A stretch of 64,000 bases of DNA, taken from the NCBI GenBank assembly GCA_963803155.1, contig CAWDMN010000036.1, positions 62,001 through 126,000 on the forward strand, given 5' to 3'. The translations under genes and the position numbers were made by a program. This document shows, piece by piece, positions 33,911-43,050 of this stretch. The notes under the pieces were generated by a model. The model made no database searches and was not told where the DNA came from. It saw only the letters and a program-made list of their open reading frames with translations. Numbering within the stretch: position 1 is the stretch's first letter; the number at the start of each line of letters is the position of its first letter. This stretch comes from CAWDMN01 sp963803155. Lineage in GTDB: Bacteria; Acidobacteriota; Terriglobia; Versatilivoradales; Versatilivoraceae.

Positions 33911-34444
33911 ATGGAACCGGAAAGCATCTTGGAGAAGGCAAAACAAAAAGACCATGCCGCCTTCGCGGAGCTGGTGGAATGGCATCAGTCAATGGTATAC
34001 AGCATCGCCTATCATTGCCTGCATGAGCGGGGAGTGGCTGAAGAGTTGTCCCAAGAGGTTTTTTTGCAGCTTTATCAAAATCTCAACAAGATTCAATCCT
34101 CCAGCCATTTGGTTTTTTGGCTGCGCCGCACTACCAGCCATCGGGCCATTGACTACATCCGGCGCCAGCAGGGGAAGAAGTCCGTCAGTTTGGAGGAACT
34201 GCCAGAAATGTCGGTTCCCGCCAAACCGGGAGACCCTCTGATGACCCGCATGTTGAGACAATTGGTAGCGGCCCTTCCGGAGAAAGCTCGGGCCATTGTC
34301 ACGCTGCGTTATCAAGAGGACCTGCAACCTTCGGAGATTGCCGAGGTGATGGGGATGCCGGTCAACACCGTAAAAAGCCAACTGCAGCGCACTTTGAGTC
34401 TGCTTGGAGATAAAATTTCGAATTTGGAGAAGGTGTCAGCATGA
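33911..34444 (+). CDS. ECF-type RNA polymerase sigma factor 2
   Basis: 177 residues from the ATG at 33911; a GTG codon lies directly before it. Region 2 contains MVYSIAYHCLHERGVAEELSQE and FWLRRTTSHRAIDYIRR; region 4 contains LPEKARAIVTLRYQEDLQPS and MPVNTVKSQLQRTLSLL. The stop overlaps the next ATG (34441), so translation is coupled to a membrane protein that probably acts as its anti-sigma factor. It belongs with the four genes that follow. Confidence 0.92.
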   Translation: MEPESILEKAKQKDHAAFAELVEWHQSMVYSIAYHCLHERGVAEELSQEVFLQLYQNLNKIQSSSHLVFWLRRTTSHRAIDYIRRQQGKKSVSLEELPEMSVPAKPGDPLMTRMLRQLVAALPEKARAIVTLRYQEDLQPSEIAEVMGMPVNTVKSQLQRTLSLLGDKISNLEKVSA

Positions 34445-34815
34445 ATCGTATGGAAGAGGAACTTAGACAGGCACTGCAACGCAAACAACCATCGGATGAT
34501 TTTGTCGCCCGGGTCATGGCTCGATTGGAAGAACCCGCGCCAGAGGTTAAGAAGCCTTTTTGGCTTTTCAATCTCGGGAGTCTCCGGCGGCGGCCGGTCC
34601 TGCATTGGGCCGGAGCCACTTTGGCCGTTTGTCTGCTCATGAGTCTGGGGGCCTTGCAGTATCAGCATTACCTGGAAGAAAAGCGGGAAGGTGAGGCCGC
34701 CAAAGCCCAGGTGATTCGTGCCCTGCAGATTGCTAGCAGCAGATTAAACCGCGCGCAACATCTTATTAAGAACCGGGCTCTGAGCTCTGACAACAAGAAT
34801 CCGCGGAATTTTTAA
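34441..34815 (+). CDS. Small single-pass membrane protein, probable anti-sigma factor
   Basis: 124 residues. The cytoplasmic N-terminus (LRQALQRKQPSDDFVARVMARL) has the F-x-x-R-V motif typical of short anti-sigma proteins without a zinc finger. One membrane helix follows (about 59-75, ATLAVCLLMSLGALQY), then a basic helical tail of about 45 residues. Overlap with the sigma gene by ATGA supports the role. Cys and His zinc ligands are absent, unlike the anti-sigma at 30 kb. Confidence 0.75.
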   Translation: MNRMEEELRQALQRKQPSDDFVARVMARLEEPAPEVKKPFWLFNLGSLRRRPVLHWAGATLAVCLLMSLGALQYQHYLEEKREGEAAKAQVIRALQIASSRLNRAQHLIKNRALSSDNKNPRNF

Positions 34816-35099
34816 TCCATGGCAAAAATTCATTCCAGGCTATCGGGGATGAAACTGAAAACGCAATTTATGTACAGACGCATCATTATCAACATTCACC
34901 TCGGTGATGACTTAGATTCTGCATTTTTTTGCGGGGAAAGATCTCTCGGCTGAAAGGTTTTGGATGGGGGTTGTTGGGGACTTTGGTACTTGAGTCGGAT
35001 CAATCTGAATCTTGCTATTGCACTCTTTGCAGCCGGCCAAAGGGTGGCAATGCGGATCGAATGATTCACTCCGGATAAAATAAATGTTTTGGAGAATTT

Positions 35100-35651
35100 A
35101 TGAGAAAAATTCAAATCGTTATTTTCTTGATAGGCCTGTTTTATTCCTGTCCTCTCTGGGGGCAAGAGGGAAGGCTGCAAATCAGCCACCTGGACAAATT
35201 GGCGGCTAAAGCTAGTGAAACCGTCGATGTCAATTTGGACGGAGCGCTACTGCAGACGGCCAGCAAATTTCTCTCCGGGAAAAACCCGGAGGAGGCTCCC
35301 GTCAAAAGTTTGATTGCCGGTCTGAAGGGGATTTACGTTAAGAGTTTTGAGTTTGAAAACGAAGGGGAATACAGCCGCGAAGATTTGACCGCCATCCGGA
35401 ATCAGATCCAGGGACCCCAGTGGGCCCGGATGGTCGGCGTCCGCAGTAAGAAAGACAAAGAAGAGGTCGACATTTACCTGCGCACTGAAAATGGGAAAGT
35501 GGAGGGATTGGTGATTTTATGCACCGAACCAAAAGAATTGACCGTTGTGAATATTGTGGGGTCCATTGACCTGGACAAACTGAGCGCCTTGGAAGGCCAA
35601 TTTGGAATTCCAGATATGGACTTGGAAAAAGCTCCGAAAAAAGAAAAGTAA
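35100..35651 (+). CDS. Secreted DUF4252-like protein 1
   Basis: 183 residues with a signal peptide (about 1-21, ending PLWGQ). LQISHLDKLAAKASETVDVN, then GIYVKSFEFENEGEYS, GPQWARMVGVRSKKDKEEVD and VEGLVILCTEPKELTVVNI follow the pattern of DUF4252 proteins, usually encoded downstream of ECF sigma factors. Function is not known. The next gene, 12 bp downstream, is a paralogue, so the two may form a pair in the envelope. Confidence 0.72.
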   Translation: MRKIQIVIFLIGLFYSCPLWGQEGRLQISHLDKLAAKASETVDVNLDGALLQTASKFLSGKNPEEAPVKSLIAGLKGIYVKSFEFENEGEYSREDLTAIRNQIQGPQWARMVGVRSKKDKEEVDIYLRTENGKVEGLVILCTEPKELTVVNIVGSIDLDKLSALEGQFGIPDMDLEKAPKKEK

Positions 35652-35663
35652 GGAGTAAAGAGT

Positions 35664-36161
35664 ATGTCCGTAACGCGGCATTTCATAATCTTCTTGATCT
35701 TTCTCCCGGTGTTTTTAATCCGTCCCGCCATTTCGCATTGTGAAGATCGGGATCTTGCCCAAGTGGTACGCCACATAGAAAGGGAATATCATCTCAAACA
35801 GACCAAGATCCCTCTGTGGGGGGTGATTAATGGATTTGCCCGAGTGGCCCGCCCTTGGAAGGGCTTGGGTATGTCTCTGGCAATTTTTGAGGATCAAAAC
35901 CTGCAAATCGCCGATTTCAACTCTTTCCAATCGCGGATTCAATCCGCCTTGGGGGAGGGATGGCAGCCGTTTGTCCGAGTTCAATCCAAGAAGGATGGCG
36001 AACGGACGGTCATTTTCGTGAAGCCTCACGATAAGAAATTTAAGATGATGATTATCTGTATGGAATCCTCTGAGACTACAGTCGTTAAAATGCAAGTGTC
36101 ATGGAAAGAATTTGGTCATTGGGTTGAAAACAAGGTTGACAAGGACGATCAGCCCGGATGA
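35664..36161 (+). CDS. Secreted DUF4252-like protein 2
   Basis: 165 residues with a signal peptide (about 1-25). PLWGVINGFARVARPWKGLG, then WQPFVRVQSKKDGERTVIFV and KMMIICMESSETTVVKMQ align with the C-terminal two thirds of the preceding protein (shared V.SKKD...V and ..ICxE...TVV). AAGGAG lies near the start. The pair is probably an old tandem duplication. Role unknown; likely part of the sigma factor regulon. Confidence 0.68.
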   Translation: MSVTRHFIIFLIFLPVFLIRPAISHCEDRDLAQVVRHIEREYHLKQTKIPLWGVINGFARVARPWKGLGMSLAIFEDQNLQIADFNSFQSRIQSALGEGWQPFVRVQSKKDGERTVIFVKPHDKKFKMMIICMESSETTVVKMQVSWKEFGHWVENKVDKDDQPG

Positions 36162-36267
36162 ATCCATGGAGGGAATCCGCTGTGCAAAAAGGACATATTG
36201 GCTAAGGAATGCAGGCTTGCGGGGAAAATTGGAGCTGGTTTTGCTGAACCTGCTTGAAGGAGCAGTC

Positions 36268-37167
36268 TTGAATTTTCCAAATAAATATCTGCGATTTATC
36301 TGCGTAGGTCTGTTGTGTTTCTTTATTCAAAGCAAGTGTGGGCAAACCACCGAGCTGGCTTTACCCGACATCCAGACCCTGATGGCCGAAGTTGCTGAAA
36401 ATCAGCGGAAATCCTGGGAAGCCCGCACCAGCTTTGTGTATCGACAGCAAGTGCACTTGCGTTTTCTGCGCTCGGGTGGACAAGTCTGCCGGGATGAGTA
36501 CCGGTATTATGATGTGTTTCCGCAATCGCAGATCACCGAAAAAAGACTAATTCAGTTTAACGGACGCTATTATAAGGATGGGAAATTCTTCGATTATGGC
36601 AAGCCGGGATTCACCTATAAGGACATGGACATTGACGGTGAAGTCATCGACGATTTGGCCGAAGATTTGACCAACGATAAAAACAGCCGGGATGGCTTGA
36701 TTTCCGAACTGTTTCCCCTGAAAGCGGAAGACCAGGTCAAATACCATTATCGCCTGGAGGGCAAGACGAAATATAAGGGCAGAGATGCCTTTGTCATCGG
36801 CTTTGATCCGATGAAACATAATGTGACCAAAGGTGGGGATTCCGGGCCCTGTTGGGGGGGAGAAATTATGCTGGATGCTCTGGAATCACAACCTCTGCTA
36901 ATCACCAGCCGTTTTGTCGAGAAGATCCCTTTCTGGGTTAAAACCGCGCTGGGAACAAATCTTCAGCATCTGGGATTTAAAGTGGAATATCAAAAATTTT
37001 CCGATGGCATCTGGTTTCCAGTTGCTTATGGTGGCGAGTTTGATCTTAAGGTCTTGCATTTCTATAAGCGCAACATGGTAGTTTCACTGGAAAACAAAGA
37101 TTTTCGCAGGGCGGAAATCCAAACGCGACTTTCCTACGACCTCCCTCAGACTGAAACTCCCGAGTAG
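36268..37167 (+). CDS. Secreted protein of unknown function, TTG start
   Basis: 299 residues if translation begins at the TTG at 36268, chosen because GAAGGAG lies 6 nt upstream and the next residues form a signal peptide (YLRFICVGLLCFFIQ); the frame itself is open from 36112 and would overlap the previous gene. The body is rich in beta structure (YHYRLEGKTKYKGRDAFVIG, VKYHYRLEG, LGFKVEYQKFSDGIWFPV) and recalls outer-membrane lipoprotein-sorting or LolA-like folds, but I cannot name a family. It closes the sigma factor 2 cluster. Confidence 0.65.
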   Translation: MNFPNKYLRFICVGLLCFFIQSKCGQTTELALPDIQTLMAEVAENQRKSWEARTSFVYRQQVHLRFLRSGGQVCRDEYRYYDVFPQSQITEKRLIQFNGRYYKDGKFFDYGKPGFTYKDMDIDGEVIDDLAEDLTNDKNSRDGLISELFPLKAEDQVKYHYRLEGKTKYKGRDAFVIGFDPMKHNVTKGGDSGPCWGGEIMLDALESQPLLITSRFVEKIPFWVKTALGTNLQHLGFKVEYQKFSDGIWFPVAYGGEFDLKVLHFYKRNMVVSLENKDFRRAEIQTRLSYDLPQTETPE

Positions 37168-37598
37168 TTCCCTCATGACTGGCCTTCTCTGAAAAGCACC
37201 ACATGCAACAACCAATGGCAGCGTGGCTTCCGCCTGCTATGCCGGAGACTGCGGCGGGACGCCTCCGCCAGGAGAGTGCTTACTAGCGGCAATGTCCAAT
37301 CGCTGAAGAGCTGAAGATTTTCGAAGTCGGCCTTCAGGGCTATGCTTTTTATTCGGCGGGCGCGGGCACTCCGATACCTAAACTCTGCTTGCATGGCAAA
37401 GCTGCAAGAAGTGACTTCTCCACGCTCGCGCGTTCCACCTTGTAGTCCACTCTCATCCACCTGGAGAACAACCGCCATCTTGTTCCGCCACTCAGAGATC
37501 ACCCATTGCATTATGGCTTTCCCGATTCTTCTGATTGGTTTATGATGCGGATTTCTGTTTGTTTCCTTGCTGTCATTGAGCCGGAAGAATTGAAGATT
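37168..37598. other. Intergenic region without a recognised gene
   Basis: This 431-bp stretch follows the sigma factor 2 cluster. It is GC-rich at its left end, with repeat-like text around 37195-37285, and has no recognisable protein. No terminator with a T run was found. The start of the PIG-L gene could lie farther left, since its frame opens at 37506. Confidence 0.45.
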
Positions 37599-38348
37599 AT
37601 GAGCCAGGTTTCGATTGGCGCGGACACTGGAACGCATCAATGGGGTGTGGTCTGCCAAGAATTGTACGGGAGAAGAGACTTGATCAAAACGGTATCGTCA
37701 TTGGAAAATGTGGGAATCCGCGCTGGGTCACGAATTCTGCTTGTATTCGCTCATCCAGATGATGAGAGCGTCTTTGCCGCTGGTTTTATTCAACAAGCTT
37801 TAAATCTGAGCGTTACGGTACGTCTCATTACCCTCACATGCGGGGAGGCGGGGTCCACTCGGTATGGTCTCCGTCCCGGGGACGATTTGGGGCTGGCTCG
37901 TTCAAAAGAGCTTCAGAAAGCTTGCCACATTCTCGGACCATTTTCTTGTCGAGTTTTCGATTTTCCTGACAGTGGTTTGTCCAGTCAACACCATGAAATC
38001 CATCAGGCGCTGGAGGCTGAATTAAAGCAATTCCAACCAGATCATCTGATCGGTTTTGCTCCCGATGGAATCACTGGCCATTCGGATCACCGGGCGGCCT
38101 CCCGTGCAGTTGCATTGCTCCATCAGACAGATCCCAGCCGCTTTCAGCTCATTTTTGCCACGGGGCATCGCAATCACCGCCGGCCCGGAGCACGGGGGAT
38201 TGATTTAGTTGTGACCCTCACACCTGAACAAAGGCATCGCAAAATCCAAGCATTGGAAGCGCATAAATCTCAATTTACTCCCAGCGGCATTCGCGGCTGG
38301 TTTAGCTCAGATCGAATGGATATCGAACATTTTTTCCTGCCCTTATGA
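37599..38348 (+). CDS. PIG-L family deacetylase
   Basis: 249 residues from the ATG at 37599 (GGAAGAATTGAAGATT upstream); ATGs at 37506 and 37545 are alternatives. ILLVFAHPDDESVFAAGF carries the family's zinc motif AHPDDE, LITLTCGEAGSTRYG follows as expected, and IGFAPDGITGHSDHRAASRAV gives the second zinc histidine motif HxDH. Members remove N-acetyl groups from GlcNAc-type substrates, such as in mycothiol, bacillithiol or lipid sugars. No partner glycosyltransferase is adjacent, so the substrate is not known. Cytoplasmic, no signal peptide. Confidence 0.88.
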   Translation: MSQVSIGADTGTHQWGVVCQELYGRRDLIKTVSSLENVGIRAGSRILLVFAHPDDESVFAAGFIQQALNLSVTVRLITLTCGEAGSTRYGLRPGDDLGLARSKELQKACHILGPFSCRVFDFPDSGLSSQHHEIHQALEAELKQFQPDHLIGFAPDGITGHSDHRAASRAVALLHQTDPSRFQLIFATGHRNHRRPGARGIDLVVTLTPEQRHRKIQALEAHKSQFTPSGIRGWFSSDRMDIEHFFLPL

Positions 38349-38597
38349 TGGACTTTCGCGACAATCCAGCCAGCAGGAGTACGAATCTCGCCCTCTCAAA
38401 AATTCCCCTGAAGCAGATCCAGCTTATTTCTTGGAGTGAGCTCTTACTATTTCACATATTTGCGAAATATCTAAAATTAACGGCCTAAATTCTAGTGACC
38501 TCTTTTTGCCGATTCCCCCCGCCAGTCCGCTCATGATATGATGATTTTGGCTTTAGACTCAGCTCAGAGACCCAAAGAATAACCGGATCAGCGATCC

Positions 38598-39290
38598 ATG
38601 ATTCCCCTCAAAGATATCAACCGTTCGCGCACCACTCCCTATATTTGCATATTGTTGATTTTTTTTAATGGCCTAGTTTTTTTATACCAGCTCTCCCTGG
38701 GTCGTCAACTGGTCCGGTTCTTCTATGCCTTTGGAGTAGTCCCCAACTATTTTTTCCACTTCGGCTACTGGGACAACTTCGGCCTAGTGGGAGGATCCAT
38801 CCCCATTTTCAGCTCCATGTTCATGCATGGAGGCTGGTTGCATTTCCTCGGAAATATGCTTTATCTGTGGGTTTTCGGCGACAACGTGGAAGACCGGCTC
38901 GGCCATTTTAGGTTCCTGATTTTTTACTTATTCTGCGGAGTGGCCGCTGCCTTGCTTCACATTTTCACCAATCCTTCCTCCACAGTTCCAACGGTTGGAG
39001 CCAGTGGAGCGATCGCCGGAGTGCTCGGGGCTTACGTAGTATTCTTCCCGGGGGCCCGTGTGTTGACCCTGGTTCCGATTCTCTTTTTCTTTCAACTAAT
39101 CGAGCTCCCTGCCCTGATATTTCTAGGATTTTGGTTCATCATGCAATTCTTTAGCGGCGCCTTATCGCTGGCTTCGCATCAGGTGGGAGGAACGGCCTGG
39201 TGGGCGCATATTGGCGGTTTCGCGGCGGGAGTCATCTACGCTTGGAAATTGCGAAAGAGAGCCCCGCGGAAGGCCGTTTTTTTTGATTAA
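38598..39290 (+). CDS. Rhomboid family intramembrane serine protease
   Basis: 230 residues with six or more membrane segments. The catalytic Ser136 lies in VGASGAIAGVLGAY and the catalytic His204 in WWAHIGGFAAG; the preceding SMFMHGGWLHFLGNMLYLWVF supplies the conserved HxxxN oxyanion and structural motif. It cleaves membrane proteins within the bilayer. The substrate is unknown. It stands in front of the FG-GAP-like gene but 190 bp away. Length is typical of the short bacterial type. Confidence 0.93.
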   Translation: MIPLKDINRSRTTPYICILLIFFNGLVFLYQLSLGRQLVRFFYAFGVVPNYFFHFGYWDNFGLVGGSIPIFSSMFMHGGWLHFLGNMLYLWVFGDNVEDRLGHFRFLIFYLFCGVAAALLHIFTNPSSTVPTVGASGAIAGVLGAYVVFFPGARVLTLVPILFFFQLIELPALIFLGFWFIMQFFSGALSLASHQVGGTAWWAHIGGFAAGVIYAWKLRKRAPRKAVFFD

Positions 39291-39480
39291 TTGGAAAGAG
39301 CTTGATCCCGGTAAAGATTTGCCATGGCTCTCCATGGTTGAACTTTAGCCTCCACATCGGTGCACCAAGTTGGTGATTGGCCAAATATGTCAAGCCACAG
39401 ACGAAGCGTGCTTATCGGGCCGAAGCCTTCTGTTTTTTTGATTTGACGATCGGCGTCGACACAGAGTATTTTATTGGCCA

Positions 39481-40143
39481 ATGAAGGAAAGACACGTGAA
39501 TGAGATAACTCGGAAGAATGAATCCTCGCGAACTTTCTCAACGTTGCTGATTCGGTCGATGAATTTGATTCGAATTTTCCCTCCCCATATGCGATTTAGA
39601 TTCGCTATAAGCCTAGTTTTTGCCGCCATGGGAGCAGGGTTCATTTTCCCCCTCCTGCTCATTGCTTCTAGTCTTGCTTCCAAGGAAATTCCTTCCTCGG
39701 ATTTTTTTTCCACACCTTTAAATTTTGAGGGCTGCATTGAATTGGTCCCCCTATCCAATGGAAAAATCAAGGCTAGAATTTCGGGCCTCAAACAGATTAA
39801 TGAGCTTTTTCCTTCCGGGACAATAACTCGATTGATGGCCGTCGACTTGGATCGGGACGGTGATCTGGATTTGCTGGTAAACACACGCTCCAGCGGCTTA
39901 GAGATTTGGTACAATGACGGATGCGGCCACTTTTCCAGGAATCCCTTTCCGCAGATCCGCTCTGGCACGGTTTCCGGCGCATTGTTCGAGTCTACGGAAT
40001 GTTCCTCTTCTCTGTGCCAGGGGCCTGATGCCCATTATATTACCCTACCTTTGTTGATCGAGATTTTCAGTATTACTCGCCCGCTCCACTTTTCAACCGG
40101 ATTTTTTTTCCAAGGTTTCTCTCGTCCTCCTCCCCTAAGTTAA
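39481..40143 (+). CDS. Membrane-anchored or secreted protein with one FG-GAP/EF-hand-like motif
   Basis: 220 residues from an ATG at 39481; a GTG at 39496 has AAGGAAAG upstream and may be the true start. A hydrophobic segment (about 40-60) leads into an extracellular part with VDLDRDGDLDLLVNTRSSGL, a calcium-binding loop typical of FG-GAP/VCBS repeats, followed by EIWYNDGCGHFSRN. Only a single repeat is present, and the C-terminal 60 residues look unrelated, so it may be a truncated beta-propeller protein. Function unknown. Confidence 0.5.
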   Translation: MKERHVNEITRKNESSRTFSTLLIRSMNLIRIFPPHMRFRFAISLVFAAMGAGFIFPLLLIASSLASKEIPSSDFFSTPLNFEGCIELVPLSNGKIKARISGLKQINELFPSGTITRLMAVDLDRDGDLDLLVNTRSSGLEIWYNDGCGHFSRNPFPQIRSGTVSGALFESTECSSSLCQGPDAHYITLPLLIEIFSITRPLHFSTGFFFQGFSRPPPLS

Positions 40144-40387
40144 TTCACATTATTATCGTTGATCTTTGGACTTTCCATTTCGGAAAGAAAAATTCCATGG
40201 CCGGTTGATCTGTCGAAAAAGAGATCATAAAAGGCCGGAATATCCTGAAACATTCCCCTTGATCGTTGTTCTGACTCGGCGCAAAAAATGCTGGGTAGGT
40301 TCCTTTTTATCATCTCGGCCTAGCGGATCGACATTTCAAAGAAGAGCTATCGCGGATGATCGTCGGAAAACGCTTGGAGATAACATC

Positions 40388-41785
40388 ATGCGGATCGTGT
40401 TGGCGGACTTAAAGGGTTTGAACGGATTAGTGAGCAAAGACACCGTGGCCGGCGGATATGGATCCAGAATGGTCCCTTTTTCACAAGCCACGAGGATATA
40501 TTGTCATTTCAAGAAGAAGGTCAACAACCTTCCGAGTGTGCAATTGGCTTATTTGGCGGCCATTGGTGCTCGGGCAGGTCACGAAATTTCCTGGTCCTCC
40601 GGCGAACAAGTGGAGGGGGATGTGACCTTGGTGCTCTCCTCTTTGGTCGATTATCGCCGCGAAACGATCTGGGCGGATGAAGCCCGCAAACGTGGCATGC
40701 GGGTGGGATTTGTGGGGCTCGCAGCCTCCAAAATGCCGGAGTTATTTGAGCCCCATGCGGATTTTATCATCCAAGGGGAGCCGGAATCCGCCATGTGCCG
40801 CCTGGTTCAGGGAGAAGAGTTGGAAGGAATTTATGCGAGCCCACCGATTCAAGATCTCGATGCCTTGCCTTTCCCACGATGGGATTCCGCATTGAGTCGG
40901 ACCTCATTGGGCAATGGTTGGGGAATCGGGACGAAGCACTTCAACAAATGTTTCCCTATATTGGGCAGCCGGGGGTGCACGGAGTTTTGTACCTACTGCC
41001 CACACCGTATCCTGGCGGGATTTCGCCCTCGGTCCATCAATAACATTGTGGATGAACTGGAATTGCTTTGTGAGCAGTATCCCTATCCTTTGGTAATATT
41101 CCGGGATTCCCTGTTTACCCAAAACACCGAACGGACCCGTGAATTCTGTGATGAAATACTGTCGCGGGGGCTCAAACTGCAATTCCATTGTGAAACCCGT
41201 TTAGACCACCTGGATGAGGAACTGCTCAGTTGCCTATGGTCAGCCGGCCTTCGCGCTATCAGCTTCGGAGTAGAGTCGGTCTCGGAAGAGGCCTTGCGGA
41301 AGTCGGGAAGACGGATCATTCCGGAAGAGCATCAGCGGAAGATGATGGAAGTCTGTTCTCGCTACGGCATCGCCAGCTGTGGCTATTATGTGCTGGGATT
41401 TCCAGAAGAAACCTGGGACACCGCTTCGGCTACGATTGAATATGCCATTTCGCTTGGATCCACTTTCGCACAATTTAAGTTGCTGACCCCTTATCCCGGC
41501 ACACCAATATGGAAAACCTTCAGCCCGTTGGTTTTTGAGTCCAATTGGGAAAAGTTCGATGGATTCACCCCTACTTTCCATCATCCCAATTTGAGCACCC
41601 AGGAATTGCGATTTTTGCTGGGAGCTGCTTATGCCCGGTTTTACGCGCGTCCCTCCTATCTGGCCAATCATCTGCGCATCCGAAACGAATGGATCCGCGA
41701 CTGGGTCAGGGTTCTGGACCAAAAAGCTTTTGCCCGACACTCAGAAAAAGAATATGCTCTCATGTCGAGGAGCGTTACATGTTGA
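40388..41785 (+). CDS. B12-binding-type radical SAM enzyme
   Basis: 465 residues from the ATG at 40388 (TTGGAGA upstream); the frame opens at 40166. Residues 1-150 resemble a cobalamin-binding domain (LPSVQLAYLAAIGARAGHEI, DYRRETIWADEARKRGMRVGFVG, ADFIIQGEPESA). GSRGCTEFCTYCPHR gives the iron-sulfur Cys197, Cys201 and Cys204 (CxxxCxxC) and CxYCP-type context; FHCETRLDHLDEELL, ISFGVESVSEEAL and GYYVLGFPEETWDTA complete the barrel. It should use SAM radical chemistry, possibly for methylation. The stop overlaps the DegT-type gene by 7 bp, showing coupled translation and a joint pathway. Product unknown. Confidence 0.9.
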   Translation: MRIVLADLKGLNGLVSKDTVAGGYGSRMVPFSQATRIYCHFKKKVNNLPSVQLAYLAAIGARAGHEISWSSGEQVEGDVTLVLSSLVDYRRETIWADEARKRGMRVGFVGLAASKMPELFEPHADFIIQGEPESAMCRLVQGEELEGIYASPPIQDLDALPFPRWDSALSRTSLGNGWGIGTKHFNKCFPILGSRGCTEFCTYCPHRILAGFRPRSINNIVDELELLCEQYPYPLVIFRDSLFTQNTERTREFCDEILSRGLKLQFHCETRLDHLDEELLSCLWSAGLRAISFGVESVSEEALRKSGRRIIPEEHQRKMMEVCSRYGIASCGYYVLGFPEETWDTASATIEYAISLGSTFAQFKLLTPYPGTPIWKTFSPLVFESNWEKFDGFTPTFHHPNLSTQELRFLLGAAYARFYARPSYLANHLRIRNEWIRDWVRVLDQKAFARHSEKEYALMSRSVTC

Positions 41786-43029
41786 AGGCCATTTCCCGGT
41801 TCGGCGTGCGCGTCCTGCCCAACACTCAACAAATTATCGCGGATTGCCGCAACCGCCATCAATTCGTCCAGGGCCCTCTCATTGCCGAATTTGAAGATCA
41901 GTTTGCCCGGCGGTTGGGGCAGGGACGGGCGATTGCCACCTCCTATGGCCGGATGGCCTTCTATTACATTTTGAAAGCCTTTGATTTTCCACCCGGTTCC
42001 GAAATCATTCTCCCGTCCTTCACTTTTTGGGTGATTCCCGAAATGGCTCGCGTGGCCGGTCTCAAAGTAGTTTTCGCAGACATTGATCCGGCCACTTTTA
42101 ATCTGAGTCCTGAATGCTTCGAGAGGGCGATCACTCCTAAAACTCGGGCCGTGGTGCCAACCCATCTCTATGGCCTTCCTTGCGAAATGGATCCCATCCT
42201 GGCCATTGCGCGGAAAAATGGATTGGCCGTAATTGAAGACTGTGCCCACTCTCTGGGAGCCAGTTACCGCGGCCAGCCAGTGGGAACAATGGGAGATGCC
42301 GCCCTCTTCAGCTTTCAGGCTCTGAAGCCATTGAACACTTACGGGGGGGGAATGGCAGTAGTGCAAGATTCCGCAAGGGCGGAACGGGTCGCAAAACTGG
42401 CGGCGGCTGAACCTTGGCCGGAAGAAAAACATGTTCAAAATTTGTTATTAAAGGGAAGGGCCCAACGCATCTTCACCAGGCCTCCCTGGTTCGGAGTCTC
42501 CGCCTTCCCCGTCCTATGGATTGCCACTTGGCTCAAAGCCCGGCCGGACGTTTATCTTTGGGAAACCATCCGCCCCTTGAATCCGCTCCCTTCCCGTTAT
42601 TCCCTACGATACACTAACGTCCAAGCCGCCTTGGGACTTGCCGGATTGGAGCTTCTGGACCATTGGACTCATGAAACCCAAGCCCATGCCCGTTTGATGG
42701 ACGAAGCTCTCAATGATATTCCGGGGGTAATCATTCCTTCGGTCCCCCCCGATCGGACCCATGTTTATTACCAATACAGCGCTTATGTTCCCGATCGGGA
42801 TGAGTTAGTGCGAAGGGCCATTCGCGGAGGAGTTGATATTGAGACTCTCCACGCCGATGTCTGCGGCAGTTTGCCGCTTTTCGACTCTTCCTGCATCTCC
42901 GCGCCTGGGGCTGAGCGAGCAGCAACCGCGGTGCAACTTCCCGTTTACGCGTTGCTTTCCAGTGAGCAGGTCCTCAATGCCGGCAGGATCGTCCGGCAGA
43001 TTCTGCTCTCATCTTCTCGAAATAGTTGA
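41779..43029 (+). CDS. DegT/DnrJ/EryC1/StrS-type PLP aminotransferase
   Basis: 416 residues; the ATG overlaps the end of the radical SAM gene. QGPLIAEFEDQFARRLGQGR, SYGRMAFYYILKAF, ILPSFTFWVIPEMARVAG, ADIDPATFNLSPE, VVPTHLYGLPCEMD, VIEDCAHSLGASYRG and FSFQALKPLNTYGGGMA are the standard family blocks; Lys183 should bind PLP. The family usually transaminates nucleotide-linked keto sugars or related ketones in antibiotic, lipid or surface sugar synthesis. With the radical SAM partner and no other sugar genes nearby, the substrate is open. Cytoplasmic. Confidence 0.92.
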   Translation: MLKAISRFGVRVLPNTQQIIADCRNRHQFVQGPLIAEFEDQFARRLGQGRAIATSYGRMAFYYILKAFDFPPGSEIILPSFTFWVIPEMARVAGLKVVFADIDPATFNLSPECFERAITPKTRAVVPTHLYGLPCEMDPILAIARKNGLAVIEDCAHSLGASYRGQPVGTMGDAALFSFQALKPLNTYGGGMAVVQDSARAERVAKLAAAEPWPEEKHVQNLLLKGRAQRIFTRPPWFGVSAFPVLWIATWLKARPDVYLWETIRPLNPLPSRYSLRYTNVQAALGLAGLELLDHWTHETQAHARLMDEALNDIPGVIIPSVPPDRTHVYYQYSAYVPDRDELVRRAIRGGVDIETLHADVCGSLPLFDSSCISAPGAERAATAVQLPVYALLSSEQVLNAGRIVRQILLSSSRNS

Positions 43030-43050
43030 AGACCGACGGATTTTTTCAGA

